Assembly: GCF_964355755.1 (NCBI RefSeq) | Contig: NC_092670.1 | Coordinates: 3,371,001-3,435,000 of the forward strand | Origin: Antedon mediterranea | Taxonomy: Eukaryota > Echinodermata > Crinoidea > Comatulida > Antedonidae | Length of the DNA: 64,000 nucleotides | Reading direction: 5' to 3' | Shown here: in pieces, positions 32,340 to 44,616 of the stretch | Numbering within the stretch: position 1 is the first letter of the stretch | How the letters are laid out: each line of letters begins with the position of its first letter | Notes under the pieces: generated by a model | Databases searched by the model: none | Seen by the model: the letters and a program-made list of their open reading frames with translations, nothing else | What the model was told of the DNA's origin: nothing | Translations under genes and position numbers: made by a program

Positions 32340-32945
32340 GCATGGGAATTATTTAGCCTAGGCAGCCTAGTTTTTACTATAGTATAGGCTAGCCAGGCTA
32401 AGGCCAGTATACTTTACTAGACCTATATGCCTATGCTAGGGTGGATAGGCATACTACTGGATACCTACTAATCTAGGCATAGGTTACCGTATGTCTAGGC
32501 CTACTATAATAAACGTAGCCTAGGTAGAAGGCAGGCCTAGTTTAGGCCACATTTAATAGGGCCTTATAGCTATAGCTAGGCCTACAGTCTGAGTAGCTAG
32601 TCTAGCTAGGCCATTATCCCTTTTATATATTAATATCGTACCTAACTACAGTATACGGCCCTCAGCAGGCTAGGCCTAGCCTAGGCTATACATATAGGCC
32701 TAGTCTAATCATTTATAGCCAGCCATGTGAGATCATCGCAAATTAGGACTTTCTGTCCTAGCCTAAGCCTCGCCTAAATAAAAGGCTAGTAGGCCTCTAG
32801 CCTTTTATTTACCTAGTCTAGGCCCTCTGTCTAGCTACTACTACTAGGCCCTACCTAGGCTAACCGGATGTACGTCCTGCTCACTCTAACAAGGCTAGGC
32901 CTACTACTACTAGGCCTACGGACTAGGCCTTGCCAAGGCTATCTC
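32340..32945. repeat. TAGGCC/CCTAGG-rich tract
   Basis: The longest tract of irregular TAGGCCTA, CTAGGCC and GCCTAGCC motifs in the window. No fixed period or coding potential is seen. Confidence 0.85.
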
Positions 32946-33808
32946 ATGACTTAATCGGAATAAACTATAAACAGTGTTTAACAACGATGAACCACCTTCT
33001 CATAGGTCATAATCGATATATACTTAATTAAAGCATATTATTAAGTTATAAAAACACATTTTCATTAGTTGGGACGCGCAAATCCGACTATTCAGAAAAA
33101 TGTAAACAAATCAAATGGTAAAACTTACATGACCCTGCAACTTTTCCGAACCAGTGACTTACGGAGAAAATTTTAACTTTATCGTCTGATTTTTCTCCAA
33201 ATGAAATCGATTGGCTAACAAAATATACTTATTAGGAGACTTGTTAACCAAATTAGAAAAATTATAATATTTGAAAATTCAAGATATTAGCCTAGGGGTG
33301 TCACGAAACCTAATAAGACCACGAAAGCTAAGACCCCCTAAGACCTAAGATCACGAAAGCTAAGACCCAAGACCTAAGATTACAAATTCTAAGATATACT
33401 ACAGCTTAAAAACAATACTTGTTTATCCATACATAATTTTAAACACAGTAGGTTTCATTTATTACCATAAATATAATTAAATACTACCGCAAAACATAGA
33501 TAAACTCACATTATTTTCGCCCGTTGAGTAAATGTCTATTTTTTTCTTTACAACAAACAAACTTGACGGGTTGTTTGTTGGTATATATTTACTCCATTGT
33601 GTTGGTTCAGAGGATGTTTTTCTTACGCACCTGCCTTTCTTGTATTTTGACTCCAAATTTGTTGACTAACTTTATCCTGAATACCACACTTTAAAATTAG
33701 GATTTATAGGTACTTTCAGAAGGAGAAACACATAAAAACAAATAAATAAATCCTTTAAATTGATGATTTTACAGACATGTTTCTTTGTATACTGTAACTC
33801 CTCGAGCT

Positions 33809-34088
33809 CCCCATGCTCAATGTTTTTGTTTCTATGGAGCGCCAAAAGAGCAACAATAATAGTACAAGTATAAAAACAGAAAGAAAACGAAACAAATCAT
33901 GATTTTTAAATTAAAATTTATTTGCCAGTATTTATTTCTTCGTACTTGCATGATTATACTATTATCATTACAATTTTAATTTTACATTGTTCCATCCACA
34001 CTGTAGATGGACTCCACAGAGTTTTCAGCCCTCTAAATAATTTTTGCTCTTTTGACGTTCCATAGAAACAAAAACATTGAACATGGGG
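33809..34088. mobile_element. MITE with ~45-bp TIRs
   Basis: CCCCATGCTCAATGTTTTTG at the left is matched in inverse by CCCCATGTTCAATGTTTTTG at the right, extending through TCTATGGA and CCAAAAGAGCAA. A target duplication was not found. The right end lies 4 bp from the next element. Confidence 0.75.
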
Positions 34089-34092
34089 TAGG

Positions 34093-35697
34093 CCAAAGAA
34101 TATATATCACAAGAATGAGTAATCCGCGATTTTCCCTGTAACAGTAATATTGTCCATGTGGTAGGGCGCCGCCATAAGTGTGGATGTATCTGGGATGTAT
34201 ACAACTTTTTGTGACGGTTTCAATAATCAAAGGCTAGACCACCGGTAGTATTTTCATGATAAAAAATGTTATCAACTACATGCCAACATCATGTTAAATA
34301 CTATTTGGATATTTAATTGTTCGTTTTTTATGCAATTTATTTAGTAAAAACTGCCGTATAAACAGTTTGCTTTATCAACCGGGCGCTACGATAGCGTGAC
34401 CGGGCGTGTTGGTGTTTACGCGTTTTCACGAAGGATTGTTTAATAATATTCCTATATTTAACTTGTTTCTGGTAAAACAAATAAATGTTAATAACATTTA
34501 ACATTTTGTCCTATTAATAACATGTATTTTATACTAATTTATATCATAAAAACAATACCTAATTTTCGTAGAGTAGTACACGGCAATGGTAAAGAATAGA
34601 CCGTGCTGAGTAACGATTCATTGATTTTTGGTGTTGCTGTGTATGTTAGGCCTTTTTTGTGAACTAACTTAGCATGTTAGTAAATAATTGTCTGTAAAAG
34701 TGAATGTACACTATAGTTTGTTAGTAAATATGTATTATAAAATAGTTTACAATTGCAAAAATTATTATCATAATTCTATTTAATGTGACATGTATTATAT
34801 CTATTAAATCAAGTCTTATTTAGTATGTATACATCCGCCCTTATGAGGGCAGGCATCACTCACTGGAGCCAGAGCCATATATATAAAGAGTTACGACATT
34901 GAAGATTAGAAGCCATGTTTGTGTTTCCTGTAGTTCTTGCTTTGTTTTTAGATTTTTTTGTCTATGAAATAACGCTTATATTCCGTTTTTATTTTAGTAA
35001 TTAATTTTATTAATGGTATTAATTTTGTAACATATATATATTGTGTCTATAATAACAACAGAATAAATACTAGGGCCTACATGCAAGTCAGGATACATCA
35101 AAGCATGAACCAATACAAATTCACCCCTCTTTTTATACAGTATATGCTCTCTGTGTGTTTTAACACAAACTTTCAGAGACTCGTTCATCATTTCATTTGT
35201 AATAATTTGCCTTTATTATTTTAATATTGTTCATACCTATTCAATATATTAACAAATATATCCACGACACTTTATTATTTTATTTAGTCATCAAAGCATG
35301 CATTATGAATTGAAAATATTACATAATTGTTATTAATGGGACGTAGTTATGGGATGTTTCATTCCAAAATCAATCAATCAAACTTTATAATGTACTAGCG
35401 TACGCGTGCGCAATATTCTTTGGCGCAAGTGGTTCTGTACGCTGTGCACGTCGATATTCCACCGTAAAATGTGCAATTACATTTTTTTTAATATAAGAAA
35501 AAGTTTTAAGTAATTTCTTGCTCCTATACTTTACATGCATTAACGGAGACAAGTTTGACACAAATTGATCTGCATATCACGCGACTTAAATCCAATGTCG
35601 TAACTCTTTATATATATGGCTCTGACTGGAGCTCTCTGTTACTAATTTCTCATGCAAAAATCGCGGAATACTCATTCTTGTGATATATATTCTTTGG
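34093..35697. mobile_element. MITE-like element carrying a nested hAT
   Basis: Ends CCAAAGAATATATATCACAA are inverted over about 40 bp. The interior matches the element at 19537-20393 in opposite orientation. It is longer here because of the 755-bp hAT insertion. There is no coding sequence. Confidence 0.85.
34870..35624. mobile_element. Non-autonomous hAT, 755 bp, 32-bp perfect TIRs
   Basis: TIR begins CAGAGCCATATATATAAAGA and is perfect for 32 bp. Exact 8-bp duplication ACTGGAGC is at 34862-34869 and 35625-35632. The related element at 19537-20393 has the single-copy site (19601-19608), so this is a filled/empty pair. No transposase is present. Confidence 0.95.
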
Positions 35698-36049
35698 GTA
35701 TAGGCCTACTGCTACTGTACTGTAGGCTAGTCATGCGAAATTCGCAAACAATTTGTGTGCGAGAAAAACGTCTGTAAAAATCATGTATTTGTTACTTTTT
35801 ATGTGATTCTTTTTCATAAAAGTGCAAATTCTAAGGTGTGGTATTCAGAATAAATGTTGGGAGTTAAAATACAAGGCAGGTGTGAAAGATAAATATTTGT
35901 AATCTTAGGTCTTGGGTCTTAGCTTTCGTGATCTTAGGTCTTAGGGGGTCTTAGCTTTCGTGGTCTTAGGTTTCGTGACACCCATTATTCTAATTATAAC
36001 TTCTGTTTTTTTCAAGTTTTTTTCGCGTGAAGCTTCGTCAAGTTTTGTA

Positions 36050-36408
36050 ACGTATGAGGGCGCTACACAACTCAATCAAACAAATAGATGAAAAACGTTC
36101 GATTAACAGAATTATCGCGAAGTGGCTTTCCCACTGAAAGTTAATCACTTCCGTAGAAAAAGAAACGGAAAAAAATGTTTTCACTTATAAAATGACAAAA
36201 GAAAAGAAAAAAAAACAAAAACCAATTGGCTGGCAGCCAATTTGACCATTTTTTTTTGCTTTAAATTACAGTTTTTTCAAGTAAATATATTTTTTTTCGA
36301 TCCAATTTTTGGTCAAAGTGGATAACTATTATGTTACATTAAAATGGCATATTCAACAAAAATTTTGTTAAGAATTATTTTTGCAGGGGGACAAATACAT
36401 CTTTCATA
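36050..36408 (-). repeat. Third copy of the AAAGATGTATTGTCCC dispersed repeat
   Basis: On the minus strand it begins AAAGATGTATTTGTCCCCC at 36408 and includes CAGTGGGAAAGCCACTTCGC, shared with 13.13 kb. The part at 36140-36250 also matches 7.64-7.74 kb in plus orientation, so inverted parts are combined. Confidence 0.55.
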
Positions 36409-38510
36409 GGTCAATGGTTCAGGATATTAAATTCCATACAAATTATAATGTCCATGTGTGTTTCTCTATATGCACACCAATGTTTATTCCTATTTATTAT
36501 GTTATTCATTGGGTACAAAAGATTTAGCTAATTGATGTTGTCGCACTTTGTAGCACATTTTATGATTTTATAAACAAAATATTAAATGCTTTAATTGTTT
36601 ATGTTTGTTTTTGTTTCATTTTCAGAGAGACTAGGGATAATGATGCAAATAAAATAAAAAACTATGAAAATTCAACTTTTTTAAAAAGGGCCTAAATATT
36701 TTCGAAAATGATCAATTTTTGCCATGTGAACAAAATGTCAACAAAATTACACCCTCTGTTGGTGAATGCATGAATTACGAAAGTTTTCAAAATAATAATT
36801 GCATATAATTAGGTTTTTCAGTATTTTATTTTATATATATTATCATATAAAACAAACTTGTTGGTATTTACCTACTTCCCTCATCATGGACATCTTTAAA
36901 CACTGTGTACGATTGTTTGTAATAACAACCACTAATAACTCATTCAATTAAGTATTTAAATATATCATGTGATTTGAATAAAAATGAAAATAGACTTCCT
37001 TTTGTAGGCCTACATTTTTATCAAATAGTGGAACTAGTTACATCACGTCATCCAAAAGAGTGTAACATAAAATAACTACTAAAAATCATTTTAACATTTT
37101 AGTAACTAACCTTAATTTCTTTGTGGTATTACAGAGAAAATGAGTACCTGTTTCCTCCTAATGGACGGGTCAGTCATATACATTAAGGTGATATAAGCTG
37201 TGGCTGCAGACAATGCATATTGATTTTATTCAATTTTATGATGCCTAAAATCACTCAGCCATGACCTTAGTTATAATAACAATGCAACTGCTGTTTATAC
37301 AATCTGTATTGAACCCTGCAAATATGAAATGCCAGAGAAGTATAAATTTATAATAAATTCACTGCTGAATTAAAAACTAAATTTAATCGAAAGACAGCAG
37401 CAGTTTTGTGTTTAAATGTTTCCTTAGTTTATACTATATTATCAGCCTATCATGTCTAAATTAGAAAGAACAAGTTATGGCATCCCTGAATGACGTTCTT
37501 TACAATGCAAACTTTGATAACTGTACAAATAACGGAGTCAATGGTTACAAGCATTTGATATTAATTGTATTGTTAATAATAGAACAATCCAAGCGATGTT
37601 ACTGTATATCATGGACCTATGGTTATATGAACAAAATAAGTAATGAATAAGTATGAAACGCCAAAGAATTAAACAGAATTGATTACAAGCACACTGTTAA
37701 ACCATGGACCAAAATTATAGGTCCATGGTTTAACTGTGTACTAAAAATCAAGTATGTTTGTTAGGAGGAGTACCGTAATAAAAACATGGTTCTCTAAAAG
37801 CTTGCTATCATTTGTTCATTTATGATTTAGTTCTTGATAAACCTTGGTATGATCAGTATGCCTTATTAATCAGGCCGCTCTCATTTAATAAAGTTAAATC
37901 ATTTTTTCTACGAATCCATACACAATTTTCCCAAACTAGCTGGATTATTAAAAGCTGAATGATATTATTAGTTTTTTTTAGTAGAAGTTTGGGCTATAAT
38001 AAAAAAATTAAATTGTGACACTCAGAATTGTTGTTTTGAAAATAGCACTAATTGTTTTTTTATTTATTCTTCCTCACATCTCAGATCAATGCAATAAAAA
38101 TGTACTGATTTTGTTTTTTAATTTTTAAGTGGTACTTAATTAGGTTTGAATAATCAATCAGAGATTTTTTTTTCAACAATGTCCATGTTTTCAATGTGTG
38201 CATTTTTTGGTGTTGAAGTGTTTTTTTAAAACTCTATACAGCTTATTTGTGTAAAATGTAAGACAATTGTGCCTTAATTGTTTGTTACGTCAATGACTAT
38301 AGTTTTCCTAATTATTAGTACTAGAAATAGCACCAATCAAAATTCCTTGCACATGCAAATTTCTTGTACCATGGAGGAAATATATATTTCTTCCATGCTT
38401 GTACCATGGACCTATAAATTATAGGTCCATGCTTGTACTCAGCTTTTTCCTTTTGTTGTACCATTATTTGTGTAATACTGTTTGATTACAGTATACTGTT
38501 TAGAATTGGT
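36409..38510. other. No gene; two related CATGGACC hairpins
   Basis: AT-rich. Hairpins lie at 37691-37739 (20-bp arms ending AAACCATGGACC, one mismatch) and at 38405-38431 (CATGGACCTATAA arms, perfect). A weaker one precedes the latter (CATGGAGGAAATA arms near 38371-38398). Confidence 0.6.
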
Positions 38511-38689
38511 ATTAGTCCGGTGGCAGGAGGGGGGACATCACCACCCGAAAGGGGACAAATTGCCATCCAACCTTTCTAGACCAGAATTTTCCGTAGATTA
38601 CGAATATGGAAGGTAATCGATCAGGATAGGAAGCGTTTTTGAGATATAAGGGGTCAAAGTTCAAAATTGACCAATATAAAAACATGCTA

Positions 38690-39250
38690 TATCTCTGGAA
38701 ATTCTGGACGTAGTGAGATAATTTTGGTGTCAAATTGTTCACAATGTATATGTTTATATTAGCTCTAACAGAACTTTCTTTGAAAAATTTACCGGAAACC
38801 CCATTGTTAGCAATTTTGACCTTTGACCTCTTTTTGCTATATCTAAGTAACGGCAGGTCGGAGAGAATTAAAAATAGGAGCAAATTGTTCCCAAGATATA
38901 CATTTATATTCAGTATAACAGATGATATTGCTTGAAAATGACCGGAAGTGTGGTTATTAACCTTTGACATAATTGAATAAGGTTATAAAAACATAAATTA
39001 ATAAATATTTGTCGTAAGAAGCCAATTTTGGTGTCAAATTGTTCACAATATATATGTTTATACTTGCCATAATGCAACATTTTTTTTCAAAAAGTGACTG
39101 AAACACCTATTTTTTTGTAATTTTAACATTTGACCTGTTTTTCTCATCTAAATAACGACATGGCATAGAGATTTCTAACGGCAAATTGTTTATAATAGAT
39201 ATTTTTATTCAATCTAATAGATTATACTGTTTGAAAAATACAAGTGTGAT
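38690..39250. repeat. Diverged ~150-bp tandem repeat, about 4 units
   Basis: Anchors CAAATTGTT appear at 38731, 38879, 39035 and 39181, each followed by an ATATRTTTATATT-type segment. It adjoins the left TIR of the surrounding element. Confidence 0.7.
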
Positions 39251-39439
39251 TATTGCCTTGAAATCCTGTACATAAGAGCCTATCAGGGCGGATTTAATTC
39301 AAAGAGGTGTGGAAGGGGAATAATACTATTACTATACAGTACAATGTCTTTCTTTTGAGCAATTTCAATCAGGTATCCATGTAGGCTATATCCAATAAAC
39401 GGAATGTACGGCTCAGAGAGAATTCAGAAGTTACACTTG

Positions 39440-40640
39440 GTTCATTTTTGCAAATCCATATGGGTTCCTTTTAAAAGGATTGAGGGTGCACAGACAGGCT
39501 TTTCCCATGGCTTAATATTAGAACCTACAGTTTTAGTTACCCGATATATTTCTAACACAGTAACTTATGTAGCCAAATGCATTGATCCAACACAGGAGCC
39601 AAATGTAGAACTGAACATACAGTAGTAGAGAACCACAGAAGGGTCTAAATAGATGACCTGCTGTTGTTTCATTTTATGCAAAATCCAAATCGGTTCCTTA
39701 AGGATCGAGAGTGCACAGGCAGCTTTATTCCATGTGCCTGTCTATATAAACCCACATTGTCACCCCTTATATTTCCATTATGAGGCTTAATGTCCATGGA
39801 TGACCGGCCCTTGGGTTAATTTGGGCAAATCCATAAGTGTTCCTTAAGGATCGAGAGTGCAAGGCAGCTTTATTCCATGGGCCCCGCCTGTCTATTATGA
39901 ACCCACAGTGTCACCCCTTATATGTCCATTATGGGGCTTAATGTCCATCCATGGAGGACCGGCCTTTGGGGGTTAATTTGGGTAAATCCATAAGTGTTCC
40001 TTAAGGATCGAGAGTGCACAGGCAGCTTTATTCCATGTGCCTGTCTATATAAACCCACAGTGTCACCCATTATATTTCTATTATGGGGCTTAATGTCCAT
40101 GGAGGACCACCGGCCCTTGGGTTAATTTGGGCAAATCCATAAGTGTTCCTTAAGGATCGAGAGTGCACAGGCAGCTTTATTCCATGGTTCTGCCTGTCTA
40201 TATAAACCCACAGTGTCACCCATTATATTTCCATTATGGGGCTTAATGTCCATGGAGGACCGGCCCTTTGGTTAATTTGGGCAAATCCATAAATTTTTCT
40301 TAAGGATCGAGAGTGCGCAGGCAGCTTAATTCATGGGCCGCGCCTGTCTATATGAACTCACAGTGTCACCCCTTATATTTCCATTATGGGCTTAATGTCC
40401 ATCCATGGAGAACGACCGGCCCTTGGGTTCATTTGGGCAAATCCATAAATGTTATTTAAAGATTGAGGGTGCACATTTAGTTTTATTCCATAGTTCATCT
40501 ATGAACTATTTACCCCATACTAATTTCTAATACAGGGCCTTATGTAGCACACCACATAGAGATCCCAAAAGGGTCCTTAGAGGTTCATTCGGGCAAATCC
40601 ATATAGGTTATTTAGAATCCTTTGTATACAGGAAACTCTT
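39440..40640. repeat. ~150-bp tandem repeat, about 8 units
   Basis: CTTAAGGATCGAGAGTGC recurs at about 39696, 39842, 39999, 40148 and 40299, with more diverged units before and after (39.46 and 40.45 kb). Each unit also holds GGGCAAATCCATAA, ATTCCATG and CACAGTGTCACCC. Confidence 0.9.
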
Positions 40641-41059
40641 TCCTGTATGGGCCAAACTATATAAAAATTGTGGTCTGTCTGTGTAGTGAGTTGTGGATTG
40701 AGTTTGGCCACCTGGATCTGCCTATGCCTTATCCTGTACGAATTGGTATTCTCTGGTTCTGATGAATAGTAGTTTATTTTCCAAAAACGAATATTGTAGC
40801 CCTAATAAATGCAACTGTATAGTGACAAATCATTGAAGGTCAGCGCAAAATTTTAACATCATAACATTTTAATCGTCATAATATTAATTTTATTATTTAT
40901 TTTACAGTATTATATTAATATATTTAAAATAATGCGCACTAGAAAAAATATAAAAATACCATAACTTCTCTGATCAAATAACGTGATTACATTTATTAAC
41001 ATCGATCTCATAGTTTGAATAACTTTGCATTATTTAGTAGGCCTATAGGCCTATCATTT

Positions 41060-41800
41060 ATTCACATGTTGACCTTTGACCAATGTCAACTTGTGTAATG
41101 ATAAATGTGCTCTTTTGATTGTGTATGATTGATAGATGTCTTAACAGAATGATAAAACATAACATTTTGTCTTAAATGTTAGTTTTTATTTGGTTTTAAA
41201 TGCAAATTGTGTGATTGGTCAATATTGACATTTGACCTTTAATTGCAAAGTATTTGTTTTATAAGGCGACTGAATAACACCATACAATACCTATAACCAT
41301 ACAAATGTATTAAAAGACCAAATTGAACTTTAATAAATTGGTTATAATACATATGTATATAATACATTGTTATAATTGGTCAATTTTAAACTTTGACCCT
41401 TATCTCTTCCTATTCGCTTCCTATCCTGATCGAAGTCTGATTTGATTAAATACAGTATTATAATGAAATAACATAACTTTACTAATCAAATAATTTGATT
41501 ACTTGTAAAACCATCAATATCATAGTTTGGACAACGTTGCATTTATTTGTTAACTAATACGCGTATTAAAATGTTGACCTTTGACCTTATGTCAACTGAT
41601 GAAATTGACCTTATGTCAACTGATGAAATGATGTATTCGCTCTTTTACATTGCGTATGATTGATTAATAGGATGAGAAAACATCCAATTTTTATTAAATA
41701 TTTGTTTTTATTTGGTTTTATAGGTACGTTCTATGATTGGTCAATATTGACATTTGACCCTTAATCACAAAGGATTTTTTTTTCATAAGGTGATTGAATA
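41060..41800. repeat. ~520-bp duplication
   Basis: TTGGTCAATATTGACATTTG occurs at about 41216 and 41736, with matching flanks GTCAACT...GATAAATG / GATGAAATGATG upstream. Two diverged copies lie inside the element at 38515-42046. Confidence 0.7.
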
Positions 41801-42469
41801 GACACTTATAATCATAAAAATGTAATAAAAGACCAAATTGTGCTTCAATAAATTTGTTTTAATACATATACATAATACATTGTTGTAATTGGTTAATTTT
41901 GAACTTTGACCCCTTATATCTCGAAAACGCTTCCTATCCTGATCGATTACCTTCCATTTTCGTAATCTACGGAAAATTCTAGTCTAGAAAAGTTGGATGG
42001 CAATTTGTCCCCTTTCGGGTGGTGATTCCCCCTCCTGCCACCGGACTATATTGTGGTACAGGAGACATGCATAGTTGGTGATATTGTGTTCTTTCAACTA
42101 TTTAACAAAAGTGTGTAAAATCGTTCGATGCTTGAAATCCATTATGGTTATAATGGGTTTTCCTTTCTTCCTTTCAACTCAACAAATAAATTGTATGAAT
42201 TAAACGCCACAGAATTATGAAAGCAAATAACTTGTATGAAACGACACAGAACTGTATTGTAGAACTATCCTAAAAATATTGTTTTTTTGTGGAGTCAAAA
42301 CCCAGTTTTATATCAGAGAGATCTGTTTTTTAATAAAGTTATATTTGTATAATTATTTTGAATAGAAACCTTTTATTTTCAGTAAATTTATTCTCTATTT
42401 TATCATTGATAAAAAAAAAAACAATTGAGTTTTGGTACTATAGTATTGAAAGTACAATGTAATAGATAA

Positions 42470-43190
42470 CCCATTTGTATGAGAGATGCAGAGTGAGATT
42501 AGAGATAGACATGATATCCCATTTGTATGTGAGATGCAGAGTGAGATTAGAGATAGACATGATATCCCATTTGTATGTGAGATGCAGAGTGAGATTAGAG
42601 ATAGACATGATATCCCATTTGTATGTGAGATGCAGAGTGAGATTATAGATTGACATAATATCCCATTTGTATGTGAGATGCAGAGTGAGATTAGAGATAG
42701 ACATGATATCCCATTTGTATGAGAGATGCAGAGTGAGATTAGAGATTGACATGATATCCCATTTGTATGTGAGATGCAGAGTGAGATTAGAGATAAACAT
42801 GATATCCCATTTGTATGTGAGATGCAGAGTGAGATTAGAGATAGACATGATATCCCATTTGTATGAGAGATGCAGAGTGAGATTAGAGATTGACATGATA
42901 TCCCATTTGTATGTGAGATGCAGAGTGAGATTAGAGATAGACATGATATCCCATTTGTATGTGAGATGCAGAGTGAGATTAGAGATAGACATGATATCCC
43001 ATTTTTGTATGAGAGATGCAGAGTGAGATTAGAGATTGACATGATATCCCATTTGTATGTGAGATGCAGAGTGAGATTAGAGATAGACATGATATCCCAT
43101 TTGTATGTGAGATGCAGAGTGAGATTAGAGATAGACATGATAACCCATTTGTATGTGAGATGCAGAGTGACATTATAGATTGACATGGTA
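42470..43190. repeat. 48-bp minisatellite, about 15 units
   Basis: Unit landmarks are ATGCAGAGTGAGATTAGAGA and CATGATATCCCATTTGTATG. Variants GTATGAGAG and GATTGAC occur together every third unit for part of the array (about 42720, 42864, 43010). One unit has a 2-bp insertion at about 42999. Since 48 is divisible by 3, several frames stay open; the resulting long frames are not taken as genes. Confidence 0.95.
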
Positions 43191-43750
43191 TCCTACAATT
43201 CAAGGATCTACATAAAAGAGTTTAATATATAAAAGAGATTTTATAAAATAGGCTAATTAAATTTCTTAATTTAATTATTAACTATTTTAAATGATATAAT
43301 GTTTATTGTTCAAAAAATTGTTTAAATCAATTTTGTGGGTTTTTATGTTTACTTTATGGTTTGTAATATTGTGTTTCTTCATAAGAGATGTATGCGATAT
43401 TATTCTACAGAGAGAAAATAAAGGAAGGAAATAAATGAGTATAATAAACCACAACTAGCTGATTAAGGAAATATACAGCTTCCTACCTATTTTTTTAAGA
43501 GTGAAAAAAGAAAAGAATAAAAAAGAAAGATTTTGGGGGTGGGGTTTGATAGAGGGCGAAGCGGGGTTCTCGAGCCCACTAATAGTAACAAAAACACTTT
43601 AGTAATACACAGGGGTAAAGTATAGTGGGAGGTATTGAGGTCCCCCTTACAAGATTAAAAATGATTATTGTATGAAAATTCTTTTAAACGGCATCAATCT
43701 GTGTTCAGTCAGCAGCCCCAACCGTGATTGGGGCTGAGGTGGATGGAGAT
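43191..43750. other. No gene seen
   Basis: AT-rich intergenic DNA with purine-rich stretches near 43.5 kb. Confidence 0.45.
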
Positions 43751-44591
43751 GTAACTCTTTAGTGTCAGGTGAAACTTTCTATTATTTAAAAGTCGAAGAT
43801 AGCCAGGTCTCGGGTCCATTCTATTGTCGCCACAGATTGATATCTTCATCAGTACTTCTATGAATGGATGATTCGGTGGGAACACGAACGTTAGTTGATC
43901 ATACCCAGTACCGTTTTGATCGTACGATTAATCGGGAAACCACGTCACGATATCGAAACGCGGCAGGCTGAAGGCGCTTGACCTTTGACAAGATCGCCTA
44001 AATTTTTAGTTTTTAACTTTACAATACTTAGTGTTGTATATTCTGGTACAGCCGCTCCATGATCTCTTTGCTTTTCTTCCTTATATCTTTACTCTTTTTA
44101 AAAGTTTTACTAACGTTTTTATTTTATTTTATTATAGGCTATTTATATTTTTGCTTTATGTACACGACAACTAACGATCAAATAACAGTTTTTCACATCG
44201 CAACTTATACAACGTAATTTTGAAAACTACAACCATTTTTCTATATACATACAACGTACATTTCTAGTTTAACAAAAACATTTTTCTAAACTTTCTATTA
44301 TTTAAAAGTCGAAGATAGCCAGGTCTCGGGTCCATTCTATTGTCGCCACAGATTGATATCTTCATCAGTACTTCTATGAATGGATGATTCGGTGGGAACA
44401 CGAACGCTAGTTGATCATACCCAGTACCGTTTTGATCGTACGATTAATCGGGAAACCACATCACGACGCTAGTTGATCATACCCAGTACCGTTTTGATCG
44501 TACGATTAATCGGGAAACCACATCACGACAATTGTCATAGTATGTGCAATGGTTTAAGAGTGTACATGTAACTCTTTAGTGTCAGGTGAAA
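43751..44591. repeat. Direct repeat pair (~185 bp) plus short tandem duplication
   Basis: 43767-43951 and 44284-44467 match closely from CTTTCTATTATTTAAAAGTC to GGGAAACCACRTCACGA. The last 62 bp are repeated once more at about 44468-44529. TAACTCTTTAGTGTCAGGTG occurs at both outer limits (43752 and 44569). No coding sequence lies between. Confidence 0.85.
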
Positions 44592-44616
44592 ATTTATCAA
44601 TGATTATTAAAATATT

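Larger units (their letters stand above)
33295..35983. mobile_element. Outer long-TIR element of a four-element nest
   Basis: About 95-bp inverted ends start GGGGTGTCACGAAACC and contain repeated CACGAAAGCTAAGACC/CCTAAGACC units. Flanks ATTAGCCTA (33286-33294) and ATTATTCTA (35984-35992) match at 7 of 9 positions. End sequence, repeat style and 9-bp spacing all resemble the element at 30977-32303. Inside it are elements at 33809-34088 and 34093-35697. Confidence 0.8.
38515..42046. mobile_element. Long-TIR element with internal tandem arrays
   Basis: Inverted ends start GTCCGGTGGCAGGAGGGGG and stay similar for about 165 bp (to the GGGTCAAAGTTCAAAATT block). They are flanked by TA on both sides (38513-38514 and 42047-42048). 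A third, internal copy of the inner TIR part lies at about 41.37-41.43 kb. The interior is made of tandem units, with no transposase recognised. Confidence 0.8.

Noticed and set aside
38512-38970. 152-codon minus-strand frame as a gene
   Set aside because: It lies in the long TIR and adjoining tandem units of the element at 38515-42046 and has no recognisable domain.
42395-43203. Long open frames (up to 263 codons) on both strands with 16-residue peptide repeats
   Set aside because: They are a by-product of a 48-bp minisatellite whose unit length is divisible by three; there is no start context or domain.
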